Source of the DNA: Desulfobulbus_C sp964551175
GTDB lineage: Bacteria > Desulfobacterota > Desulfobulbia > Desulfobulbales > Desulfobulbaceae
DNA length: 5,677 nucleotides
NCBI GenBank assembly: GCA_964551175.1
Contig: CAZKBZ010000141.1
Location: forward strand, 1 to 5,677
Reading direction: 5' to 3'
Shown here: positions 1 to 5,657 of the stretch, piece by piece
Position numbering within the stretch: position 1 is the stretch's first letter
Layout: every line of letters starts with the position of its first letter
Made by a program: the position numbers and the translations under genes
The notes under the pieces: model-generated
What the model saw: the letters and a program-made list of their open reading frames with translations, nothing else
Told to the model about the DNA's origin: nothing
The model's database searches: none

Positions 1-1229
1 CTGCCCCAGAACGTATAATCATGTTCTCCCCAGAACAGGTTGAATCCGCCGTCCAGCAGCCAGTTGTCGGTTAACTTGTAGCTGAATTTCGGCCGTGCAT
101 ACCCGTCATTGTCCGAGGGCGAGTAATAGACAAACAGGGACAGGATCAGATTCTGGTCCATGAGCAACTGGGTGAGACGTCCGGTCAGCAGGTGCCGGTA
201 TTCATCGCGGGCATGACCACCGGCAGGAAGCGATTGGACGTAGTTGTCGTAATGGTTTATTATCTCGAGGTAATACTGGAAGCCACCGGTCAGCTCGTGG
301 GCCAGTTCCCGCTCAAATCCTGCCAGAAAACGGTACTCCGAGGGACGGATAAAAGGATCTTTTCCATTGTCATCCTGAATGGAATCATAGTAGCCGGCTT
401 CTATATTACCGATCCCGCCCAGCAGTGGAGAACGGGCCGATACACCCCAGACGTTGAGGCGTGGATAGACTGCCTTGCCGGAAGCGCGATCCATTCCTTC
501 AGGCTCCTGCCAGAAGCCTGAGTATCCGTACAGGGCAATTTCCACAGCACCGAACTGCCGGGAAAGTCGCCCGGCTATTTCCCCGTCACTGAACCAGCGG
601 TTGGGTTTGCTGTCATCCATGATCATGTTGCGACCCACAATCCGACCTGCAGCCGGATTATAATAGGACAGCCGTTCACCGTTGACATACTCGGACCCCT
701 GAAAGAGCGGAGTATACACAAGATCAATCGCATACTCGCCCAGGAACAGGCTGGTCTTGAGAATGTTTGATGCCTGTTTGAGGTACTCATCATTGCGGCC
801 GATGAAAAAGGACTGCCAGTCCTTGGGAAACATGTCGTTGATAAAGATCAGGTCGCCGGTTCCCCAGGTGGAGACCATGCGGCCCAGTTTGACATCCATG
901 TTATCCGTGGGAGAGAAAAGCATGGAGAAATCACGGATATCAACATCCACCTCTTCCATGACCGCGTCGCCCAGCAGGTCTCCCTTGAATTTCAGCAGGA
1001 AGTTGTCAAAATCCCGGCTCAGTTCAAGCTGAAGACGACCCTCTCCGATGCTCATGTCCATTTCGTCGGCATCCCGGACAAGTCTTGCTCCCCAGCGGGT
1101 TTCAGCAAAACCGTTCAACTCAATGCCGTAATCATCATAAAGCCGGTCAATTGCTGAGAGTTCTTCATCCGCCAGACCGGGCAACGGAAGCAGGCAGAGC
1201 AGCAGTATAGCGATAAACCTGGTATTCAT
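1..1229 (-). CDS. Outer-membrane beta-barrel protein, DUF1302-like (3' end missing)
   Basis: I translated this frame by hand from ATG at 1229-1227. It stays open for 409 codons and runs off the window at base 1. Residues 1-20 form a Sec signal peptide (MNTRF, then a Leu-rich core, with likely cleavage at GLA|DEE). The mature part has alternating polar/hydrophobic strands rich in Tyr, Trp and Gly, with acidic loops, as in outer-membrane barrels. Residues 115-126 (LGRMVSTWGTGD), followed by INDMFPKD, resemble the 'LG+Q...WG..D...ND...P.D' signature of DUF1302-type barrels, which are often encoded beside LolA-like proteins and RND/MMPL pumps. The frame ends in a GEHDYTFWG segment; in such proteins a segment like this usually lies close to the C-terminal strand, so I infer only a few tens of residues are missing. 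The start is 16 nt after the upstream stop. An in-frame TAA just upstream excludes a longer start. No clear Shine-Dalgarno is visible, which suggests translational coupling. Probable role: outer-membrane exit or anchoring step for the RND system. The substrate is unknown. Confidence 0.87.
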   Translation of the reverse strand, partial: MNTRFIAILLLCLLPLPGLADEELSAIDRLYDDYGIELNGFAETRWGARLVRDADEMDMSIGEGRLQLELSRDFDNFLLKFKGDLLGDAVMEEVDVDIRDFSMLFSPTDNMDVKLGRMVSTWGTGDLIFINDMFPKDWQSFFIGRNDEYLKQASNILKTSLFLGEYAIDLVYTPLFQGSEYVNGERLSYYNPAAGRIVGRNMIMDDSKPNRWFSDGEIAGRLSRQFGAVEIALYGYSGFWQEPEGMDRASGKAVYPRLNVWGVSARSPLLGGIGNIEAGYYDSIQDDNGKDPFIRPSEYRFLAGFERELAHELTGGFQYYLEIINHYDNYVQSLPAGGHARDEYRHLLTGRLTQLLMDQNLILSLFVYYSPSDNDGYARPKFSYKLTDNWLLDGGFNLFWGEHDYTFWG

Positions 1230-1245
1230 GGGATATAAGCCGGAG

Positions 1246-2040
1246 CTATTTTTTTACCTCGCGCGGCGGACGACGCAGGTAACGTTCACTGAAAATATTT
1301 TCTTTCAGGCCGATATTGTAGCGGATGGACTTGAATGTTGCCACAGTGGAGCTGCCGGCTCCAAGATCCGTTGCCTTTGAGAGGGTTACCGTGGGGATGC
1401 CATCAATCTGCTCTACCTCCAGAGCTTCAACAATGCGGTATTCCTTGCCGTTCTTATCAAGATAGACCGCTTTCATGGGCAGGAATGTTTTTTTGTCGAT
1501 ACTGACGGTATATGAGGAAAATTCCACATCCTCGGGTTTCTTCGGTGTATTTTTGATCACATAAAAACTATCCGTGCTGTCAATCAGTTCGTGATTGTCC
1601 TCGTTCACACCCCGCCCGGAGACATCTTCATACAGAAAGTTAGTGCCGACAAAAGAGGTCCGCTTGTCCGACGCTGCAATACGCTTGACAAGGTCCAGCG
1701 CCGGCAGGTAGAGCCAGCGGTCATCATCACGATCAACATGTTTATGAACCATGAAAACCATCTTGCGCACATCACTGGGCCTTTTGAAGTAGACGAAAAA
1801 GAACTGCTCGCCACCGTCCTCTTTATCCTTGCGCAGGATAACAAATTCACGCCTGCGTTCCCGACCCTGGCTGTCGGTGATGGTCATGGACACCTGGGCC
1901 CTGCCGTCATCACCACCATAATAGGCAGCCAGGTTGGCCTTGTTGACGATTTCTTCCACCGTCGGCTCATCTGCATGAGCCGGATAGGACATAACCAGTA
2001 CACTCAGCAGACTGTACAGAAAAGTAGTCTTCAATTTCAT
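1246..2040 (-). CDS. Periplasmic LolA-like 'outer membrane lipoprotein-sorting' protein
   Basis: This gene encodes 264 residues, a usual length for the family. Residues 1-23 are a Sec signal peptide (MKLK, hydrophobic core, AHA|DEP cleavage site). There is no lipobox cysteine, so the product should be soluble in the periplasm. The core motif at residues 108-140 (RWLYLPALDLVKRIAASDKR, then SFVGTNFLYEDV) is the hallmark of the LolA-like family annotated as outer membrane lipoprotein-sorting protein (COG2834, LolA_like). From family knowledge the fold is a half-open beta-barrel with a hydrophobic cavity suited to an acyl chain or lipid. Members of this family are commonly encoded next to RND/MMPL exporters rather than the Lol machinery, and that is the case here. 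I infer a shuttle or acceptor role between the inner-membrane pump and the outer-membrane barrel. The start is supported by an AAGAGGT ribosome-binding site (2049-2055 on the complement) 8 nt before ATG. True LolA is shorter and lacks the WLYLPAL block, so this is probably not LolA itself. Confidence 0.92.
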   Translation of the reverse strand: MKLKTTFLYSLLSVLVMSYPAHADEPTVEEIVNKANLAAYYGGDDGRAQVSMTITDSQGRERRREFVILRKDKEDGGEQFFFVYFKRPSDVRKMVFMVHKHVDRDDDRWLYLPALDLVKRIAASDKRTSFVGTNFLYEDVSGRGVNEDNHELIDSTDSFYVIKNTPKKPEDVEFSSYTVSIDKKTFLPMKAVYLDKNGKEYRIVEALEVEQIDGIPTVTLSKATDLGAGSSTVATFKSIRYNIGLKENIFSERYLRRPPREVKK

Positions 2041-2076
2041 ATCGGGATACCTCTTATTTGTAGTTTTTCAGCTCAG

Positions 2077-4713
2077 TTAGCTGTTCAATGTGGCTTGATA
2101 TTCCTTGATTTCTTTTTTAAAGATCCAGCCTCGCATCACCGTCAGCAGGGCCGGCAGCATCCAGAGAGTGGCCAGGCCGGAGTAGAACATGATCGCGGCC
2201 AGAAATACTCCCACTGTCTGGTAAGGAATAAGTGGTGCAAACAGCAGAGGAGTGAAGCCGATGGAGATAACAATTATATTTCTGAAAATGGCTCGGGCAG
2301 GTTCTTCAAACATATCCTTGATGGCTGCTGCCCAGTCGCCTGTCCTGGCCATGGTCATCCTGGTGCGCTGCAGGAAGTGAATGGCAAAGTCAACCGCCAG
2401 CCCCAGGGTAAGGGAGGAGAGCACGGCCACCGGCATATCGTAATCCTTGCCGATCAGACCTATCACCCCGTAGATAATGCCGATGGTAAAGGTGAGCGGG
2501 ATCATGGCCAGCAATCCCCATACCGGTGAACGGAACAGGAAGCTCATCATGATAAAAACCACGATAAAACTTGAAAGAAAAGATTTCAGCATGCCGGAGA
2601 CCATCTTGTCCTGCCAGACCACATTGATATAGGTCAGTCCGGCCCAGTCATGCGACAGTTCCACTGGCGGCGGGTTGTCGGCAATGTATTGCTCCACGTC
2701 CCTGACCACCCGCTCCATATCCTTGTTGTCACCGCTCCTGAGCTGCAGCCAGAGATTGGCCCGGCTGTAATCCGGGGTGACAAGGTGGAAGAGATCATCG
2801 GGTTTATGGCTGTTCTGGTAGGAGATCAGAGTCTGGGCTACTCCGTTGATGGTGTCAGGGATGGTGAAATGATCCGGATCGCCTGCAAACAGTTCCTGGT
2901 GGACCTTTTTGACAACATCACTGATGGTGTTGGATTTACCCACATCACCCTTTTTTACCATATATGCCTGCAGATCTGTTATGTAGCGAAGCATGTCCGG
3001 TCGTTTGAAAATTTCCTTGCGGCTGCGCAGCCGTTCCAGCCCGTCCAAGGCAGTTGACCAGCGGTCATATCCGATATCGTCATCAGCCGGCACCTTGTCC
3101 AGTTCCCTTTCCCAGGTCTGAGTCAGTTGATCGGCCAGCTCTGTCCCGGTTTTGGAAAGAACAAGTGCTTCAAGAATCTGATTGAGTACTTTCTCCCGGA
3201 TGGCCGGTGATTCGGCAAGTCGCGGATCAAGATCCCTGGTCAGCCAGTCAGCAGCCTGCTGGGGCGTCATCTCAATATCTTTGCCGGACAGCACCAGGTA
3301 GGCCTCGTAGGTGCCGCCGAAATGCTTGTTCAGGACGGTGTCGGCAATCCGTATTTCATGGCTTTTCTTGAACCACTTGACCGGGTTGTCATTGACCTGG
3401 ATCAGGAGAATACCGGCTACACCCACGGCCATGACAGCAAGGTTGAACAGGATCACCAGCCAGGGTCTGGAAGACGCTGTTCTGCCTATCCAGCGCAGGT
3501 GCCAGTTGAAAAGAGAGGTGTCGGTTGCCGGGTCTACGTCCTGTGAGCTTCCGAAGTTTTCCAGGCTGGATTCCTTCATCATCATGATGTAGGCAGGAAT
3601 GAAGATGATGGTGAGCAGCCATGCCAGCATGATGCCGATGGCGACAAAGATGCCGAATGCCTGCACCGGCGGGATCGGGGTAAAGGCCAGGGAGGCGAAT
3701 CCGGCTGCCGAGGTGAGCGAGGTAAAGAGCATGGGCTTGAACAGGTGTTCCATGACGTGTTCAAGAGTGGCCCTGCGATCTTTGCGGTTCTGGTATTCGT
3801 CAAAGAATTCGGACAGGATATGGATGGAGTCCACCACTGCAATGGGCATGATGAAGATGGGGATCATGGAACTCATGATATGCAGGGTGTTGCCGGTGCC
3901 GATGAGCAGACCCATAGTGGATATGACCGTGCACATGGCAATGATCAGAGGCGAGATGATGAGCTGCAGCTTACGGAAGAAAAAGAGCATGAGCAGAAAG
4001 ATCATCAGCATGGCAAGGGGGGCTGAAATTGCCATCTGAATAAACATTTCCTTGCCGAATGTGTCCTCTGCAACCGGCAGGCCGGTGATGTAGAACTGAT
4101 CATCGCCACCACCCAGTTCCTGAATTTTTTCTTTCAGCTGTGATGCAACAGAATGGGCAAAATCCTTGCTGGTAATGGGCAGATAGATGGCCAGTGCCCG
4201 TCCGTCTTCAGAGACCAGGGTTCCCTTGAGCAGGGGATTGGCCAGGGCGTAATCACGGATTTTGAGCGCCTCTTCCCGGGTTTGGGGCGGTTTTTTCATC
4301 AGCCACTCAAAGCGAACCTGGCCCAGTCCGGCCTGCAGAATGTTGTCCACGTTGTCCGGGGCAATGATGTCCCGGCTCACTACCCTGCGTTCCGGATTGT
4401 CCGGGTCAGCCAGGGTGGCTGCAAACTTGCTTAAGCTGTTTATTTTTGCCAGGGTCTTGGGGTTGAAGACGCCGTCGGGATTTTTTTCATTGACCACACC
4501 CAGTACAACTACGTCATAAAGGTTGAATTCTTTCTTGGTCTGATCATGAAAGATGCGGACAAATTCATCTTCAGAGAGCATATTCTCCGGATCCGTATCC
4601 ACATGGACCCGGACAATGAGTGTCCCCAGGAGCAGGGTAAAGAGAACCATGATGGCTGTTACCAGCTTGGGTTTCTGCAACGAGAGCTGAATTATTCTGT
4701 TGGCCGGTTTCAT
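2077..4713 (-). CDS. RND superfamily exporter, MMPL/HAE3-type (COG1033-like), 878 aa
   Basis: This is an inner-membrane, proton-driven RND transporter with the duplicated RND layout. TM1 is at about 17-35, periplasmic loop 1 at about 36-225, and TM2-TM6 at about 227-378. TM7 is at about 418-438, periplasmic loop 2 at about 439-705, and TM8-TM12 at about 707-860. Each half carries a matching charged helix: TM4 has VVDSIHIL with Asp295 and His298, and TM10 has GLAVDFAIHF with Asp775 and His779. This is the pattern of Patched/MmpL/HpnN-type RND proteins, where the intramembrane Asp takes part in proton relay. The length is near that of HpnN-like HAE3 proteins and shorter than AcrB-type pumps (about 1,030 aa). 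No membrane-fusion protein or TolC gene is nearby; the downstream genes are a LolA-like carrier and an outer-membrane barrel. This points to a hydrophobic or lipid-like substrate, which I cannot name. No hopanoid synthesis gene is present to support calling it hpnN. The start ATG has a GAGGG site (4718-4722 on the complement). Confidence 0.93.
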   Translation of the reverse strand: MKPANRIIQLSLQKPKLVTAIMVLFTLLLGTLIVRVHVDTDPENMLSEDEFVRIFHDQTKKEFNLYDVVVLGVVNEKNPDGVFNPKTLAKINSLSKFAATLADPDNPERRVVSRDIIAPDNVDNILQAGLGQVRFEWLMKKPPQTREEALKIRDYALANPLLKGTLVSEDGRALAIYLPITSKDFAHSVASQLKEKIQELGGGDDQFYITGLPVAEDTFGKEMFIQMAISAPLAMLMIFLLMLFFFRKLQLIISPLIIAMCTVISTMGLLIGTGNTLHIMSSMIPIFIMPIAVVDSIHILSEFFDEYQNRKDRRATLEHVMEHLFKPMLFTSLTSAAGFASLAFTPIPPVQAFGIFVAIGIMLAWLLTIIFIPAYIMMMKESSLENFGSSQDVDPATDTSLFNWHLRWIGRTASSRPWLVILFNLAVMAVGVAGILLIQVNDNPVKWFKKSHEIRIADTVLNKHFGGTYEAYLVLSGKDIEMTPQQAADWLTRDLDPRLAESPAIREKVLNQILEALVLSKTGTELADQLTQTWERELDKVPADDDIGYDRWSTALDGLERLRSRKEIFKRPDMLRYITDLQAYMVKKGDVGKSNTISDVVKKVHQELFAGDPDHFTIPDTINGVAQTLISYQNSHKPDDLFHLVTPDYSRANLWLQLRSGDNKDMERVVRDVEQYIADNPPPVELSHDWAGLTYINVVWQDKMVSGMLKSFLSSFIVVFIMMSFLFRSPVWGLLAMIPLTFTIGIIYGVIGLIGKDYDMPVAVLSSLTLGLAVDFAIHFLQRTRMTMARTGDWAAAIKDMFEEPARAIFRNIIVISIGFTPLLFAPLIPYQTVGVFLAAIMFYSGLATLWMLPALLTVMRGWIFKKEIKEYQATLNS

Positions 4714-4717
4714 TTTT

Positions 4718-4722
4718 CCCTC
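4718..4722 (-). promoter_or_regulatory. Shine-Dalgarno of the RND gene, overlapping the arsR-type stop codon
   Basis: On the minus strand the sequence reads TTGAGGGAAAAATG. The GAGGG lies 4 nt before the RND start at 4713, and its first bases overlap the TGA stop (4723-4721) of the regulator gene. A terminating ribosome would therefore sit on the next ribosome-binding site, a classical arrangement for translational coupling. Confidence 0.75.
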
Positions 4723-5035
4723 AAGGCTGTTTGCTGTTGCTATTTTCAGAAGCTGAGCTGCAGAAAAGCTGCTGCAATGCTTTCATTAATTCGATGATCC
4801 GTTGATCCGAAATCCGGTTGTAGATGAAATTGGCATCCTTACGGAAGTCGATGACGCCCTGGTTACGCAGGATATTCAGGTGCTGGGTGATATTGGCGCC
4901 GCTCGTTTCCACCTCATCACGGATCTCGCTGACAGACAGTTCCCGGTCCTGAAGCAGGCAGAGTATTTTGAGGCGAATGGGGTGTGATATTGATTTGAGC
5001 AGTTGTGCCAGGTCTTCAACCTGTTTGTATACCAT
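4721..5035 (-). CDS. ArsR-family winged-helix transcriptional regulator
   Basis: From ATG at 5035-5033 this encodes 104 residues, a normal ArsR length. It shows the family order: N-terminal helix with SHPIRLKILCLL (17-28), then DRELSVSEIRDEV (30-42). The recognition helix region is TSGANITQHLNILRNQGVI (44-62), followed by the wing FRKDANFIYNRIS (64-76) and a C-terminal dimerisation helix. The metal site ELCxC of ArsR/SmtB-type sensors is ELSVS here. The only cysteines are Cys26 and Cys92, so classical arsenite sensing is unlikely and the ligand is unknown. The gene leads the operon, ends 7 nt before the RND start, and has a promoter and palindromes directly upstream, so autorepression together with control of the exporter is the natural inference. 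A longer TTG start at 5056 would add seven residues (MNHPGGL). I prefer the ATG because a strong GGAGGA lies 3 nt before it and inside the TTG extension. Confidence 0.93.
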   Translation of the reverse strand: MVYKQVEDLAQLLKSISHPIRLKILCLLQDRELSVSEIRDEVETSGANITQHLNILRNQGVIDFRKDANFIYNRISDQRIIELMKALQQLFCSSASENSNSKQP

Positions 5036-5038
5036 CAG

Positions 5039-5044
5039 TCCTCC
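5039..5044 (-). promoter_or_regulatory. Shine-Dalgarno GGAGGA that decides the start of the ArsR-type gene
   Basis: The minus strand reads GGAGGACTGATG, placing a near-perfect anti-16S match just before ATG 5035. The alternative TTG at 5056 is preceded by AT-rich sequence without a purine-rich site. The spacing of 3 nt after GGAGGA (4 nt after GGAGG) is slightly short but workable. Confidence 0.65.
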
Positions 5045-5065
5045 GGGATGATTCAAAAACGGTTT

Positions 5066-5075
5066 TTAAATTTAA
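5066..5075. promoter_or_regulatory. 10-bp perfect palindrome, possible operator half of the regulator promoter
   Basis: TTAAATTTAA is a perfect inverted repeat in the leader between the predicted transcription start and the ArsR-type start codon. ArsR-family dimers commonly bind AT-rich inverted repeats near their own promoter. In AT-rich DNA a 10-bp palindrome can arise by chance, so the position is the main support. Confidence 0.3.
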
Positions 5076-5076
5076 G

Positions 5077-5093
5077 AATTAAAGTATTTAATT
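5077..5093. promoter_or_regulatory. Candidate ArsR operator, AATTAAA-GTA-TTTAATT
   Basis: Two perfect 7-bp inverted arms surround a 3-bp centre. The site overlaps the predicted -10 region (5090-5095) and lies one base from the palindrome at 5066-5075. A bound dimer here would block RNA polymerase, which fits autoregulation by the ArsR-type protein. This assignment is inferred from position and symmetry. Confidence 0.45.
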
Positions 5094-5118
5094 AATCACT
5101 GTTATTGTTGTGTGTCAA
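5090..5118 (-). promoter_or_regulatory. Predicted sigma-70 promoter of the arsR-type/RND/LolA-like/barrel operon
   Basis: On the minus strand a perfect -35 box TTGACA (5118-5113) is followed after 17 nt by TTAATT (5095-5090), a weak -10 match (3 of 6 to TATAAT). A run of eight A residues directly upstream of the -35 resembles an UP element. Transcription would begin near 5083, giving a leader of about 48 nt. The consensus -35, A-tract and optimal spacing are good evidence; the -10 assignment is uncertain, as neighbouring AT-rich hexamers could serve. Confidence 0.55.
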
Positions 5119-5185
5119 TATTTTTTTTACAGAGGATTACTTCATAGATGATGCAGTGCGAGGAAAGCCCTCTATCCAGGGAGCG

Positions 5186-5485
5186 CTACTGTTCTTTGGG
5201 CAGGTTGTACCGTTCTTCAGGAGGCACGTAATAATGAGGATTGGCACTTTTTGTCGGTGTCTGTCCGGACTGGTTCAGGGCCCGGTTTATACGGCCCGGT
5301 ATTCTGCTTGCCGGTTCATCCATGATAATTTCATAGGCAATTGAAAAGGCCAGCAGAGAGGTCAGAATAAGCAGCAGTCTGTTACCTCCGTACTTCTTTT
5401 TTGAGACCAGGATGAGCAGGACCAGGATCCCGGCCATGATGGGCAGGCGGTACTGCCCGATCATTGTCATCAGTTGAGTCATCAT
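5186..5485 (-). CDS. Small two-helix membrane protein of unknown function
   Basis: I do not recognise the family of this 99-residue product. Two hydrophobic segments are clear, about 14-28 (LPIMAGILVLLILVS) and 37-55 (LLLILTSLLAFSIAYEIIM), joined by a short basic loop SKKKYGGNR. By the positive-inside rule the loop is cytoplasmic, and both termini would face the periplasm. The last 45 residues form a polar, Pro-rich tail ending HYYVPPEERYNLPKEQ, with no cysteine. A weak AAGG site (5494-5497 on the complement) lies 8 nt before ATG 5485; the second Met codon is an equally possible start. The gene is co-oriented with the exporter operon but separated from it by 150 bp containing a separate promoter, so a functional link is possible but unproven. 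Its upstream region has been interrupted by the MITE-like element. Reality as a gene is supported by the coherent membrane topology and ribosome-binding site. Confidence 0.7.
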   Translation of the reverse strand: MMTQLMTMIGQYRLPIMAGILVLLILVSKKKYGGNRLLLILTSLLAFSIAYEIIMDEPASRIPGRINRALNQSGQTPTKSANPHYYVPPEERYNLPKEQ

Positions 5486-5495
5486 GGTGTCTACC

Positions 5496-5501
5496 TTGTT
5501 A
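5496..5501. repeat. Left target-site duplication TTGTTA
   Basis: This 6-bp direct repeat lies immediately outside the left terminal inverted repeat and is identical to 5643-5648. It overlaps the AAGG ribosome-binding site of the 99-residue gene, so the duplication kept that site intact. Counting the preceding C gives a 7-bp match, so the exact boundary is ambiguous by one base. Confidence 0.7.
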
Positions 5502-5518
5502 GTGCCTGTTCAGAAATG
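5502..5518 (+). repeat. Left terminal inverted repeat of the MITE-like element
   Basis: The 17-bp sequence GTGCCTGTTCAGAAATG matches the reverse complement of 5626-5642 except at positions 4 and 9. Confidence 0.78.
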
Positions 5519-5571
5519 GTCTTTTTGCCCGATCTCTGCGTCATGCTCAAAAAATAATACTCGGAATATCA

Positions 5572-5577
5572 ATTATA
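5572..5577 (-). promoter_or_regulatory. Possible -10 box TATAAT inside the MITE-like element
   Basis: The minus strand reads GGCATATAATTG, an exact TATAAT facing the 99-residue gene and located in the predicted terminal loop of the hairpin. No acceptable -35 hexamer lies 16-18 nt upstream and there is no extended -10 TG, so promoter activity is speculative. Confidence 0.2.
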
Positions 5578-5625
5578 TGCCTGTGCTTATTTTTTTCGCA
5601 GTCCTTGATCTCGAACAAAAACCCT

Positions 5626-5642
5626 CATTTCTGGACAGACAC
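5626..5642 (-). repeat. Right terminal inverted repeat of the MITE-like element
   Basis: CATTTCTGGACAGACAC on the plus strand is the inverted partner of 5502-5518, with two mismatches. Confidence 0.78.
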
Positions 5643-5648
5643 TTGTTA
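5643..5648. repeat. Right target-site duplication TTGTTA
   Basis: This is the second copy of the 6-bp direct repeat, immediately outside the right inverted repeat. Its last three bases are also the first three of the palindrome at 5646-5657. Confidence 0.7.
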
Positions 5649-5657
5649 ACCGGTTAA
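5646..5657. promoter_or_regulatory. 12-bp perfect palindrome TTAACCGGTTAA, possible operator
   Basis: This is a perfect inverted repeat with no spacer. In the reconstructed pre-insertion sequence it would end 13 nt before the start codon of the 99-residue gene, directly against the AAGG site, where a bound repressor or an RNA fold could act. It is now 160 bp away. No function can be assigned. The remaining bases 5658-5677 show no gene or recognisable signal. Confidence 0.4.

Larger units (their letters stand above)
5502..5642. mobile_element. 141-bp MITE-like hairpin element
   Basis: This non-coding element is bounded by imperfect terminal inverted repeats. The left end is GTGCCTGTTCAGAAATG; the right end read in reverse complement is GTGTCTGTCCAGAAATG, matching at 15 of 17 positions. 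Perfect TTGTTA direct repeats flank it. Inner arms also pair in order: TTTTTG (5522-5527) with CAAAAA (5616-5621), GATC (5531-5534) with GATC (5607-5610), CTGCG (5536-5540) with CGCAG (5597-5601), and AAAAAATAA (5549-5557) with TTATTTTTT (5587-5595). The whole element could fold into one long interrupted stem-loop as DNA or RNA. It encodes no transposase and would have to be mobilised in trans. It sits 16 nt before the start codon of the 99-residue gene. I cannot assign it to a named IS family. Confidence 0.78.

Noticed and set aside
192..1032. Three plus-strand open frames in the first kilobase
   Set aside because: They overlap the minus-strand barrel gene, which has a signal peptide and a continuous 409-codon frame. 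Their translations show no coherent protein character.
2069..2083. Small inverted repeat CAGCT-N5-AGCTG at the end of the RND gene as a terminator
   Set aside because: The stem is only 5 bp and is followed on the coding strand by A residues, not T residues. The next gene follows after 36 nt with a good ribosome-binding site, so termination here is unlikely.
1591..2529. 312-codon open frame on the plus strand
   Set aside because: It lies antisense across the LolA-like gene and the 3' end of the RND gene, both of which have strong family signatures. Its translation is His/Gln/Gly-rich without domain, signal peptide or plausible ribosome-binding context, so it is a frame shadow.
2077..4713. Naming the RND gene hpnN (hopanoid transporter)
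   Set aside because: Size and topology fit, but no hopanoid biosynthesis gene is present, and HAE3-type pumps of this size are found with many different partners.
4721..5056. TTG start giving a 111-residue regulator
   Set aside because: The extra seven residues are not part of the ArsR fold, and the GGAGGA lies inside this extension, directly before an ATG.
5118..5129. T-tract on the plus strand as a rho-independent terminator
   Set aside because: No GC-rich stem precedes it and there is no plus-strand gene to terminate. On the minus strand it is an A-tract upstream of the -35 box.
5105..5344. 79-codon plus-strand open frame
   Set aside because: It overlaps the promoter region and is antisense to the 99-residue membrane protein. 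It has no ribosome-binding site or recognisable features.
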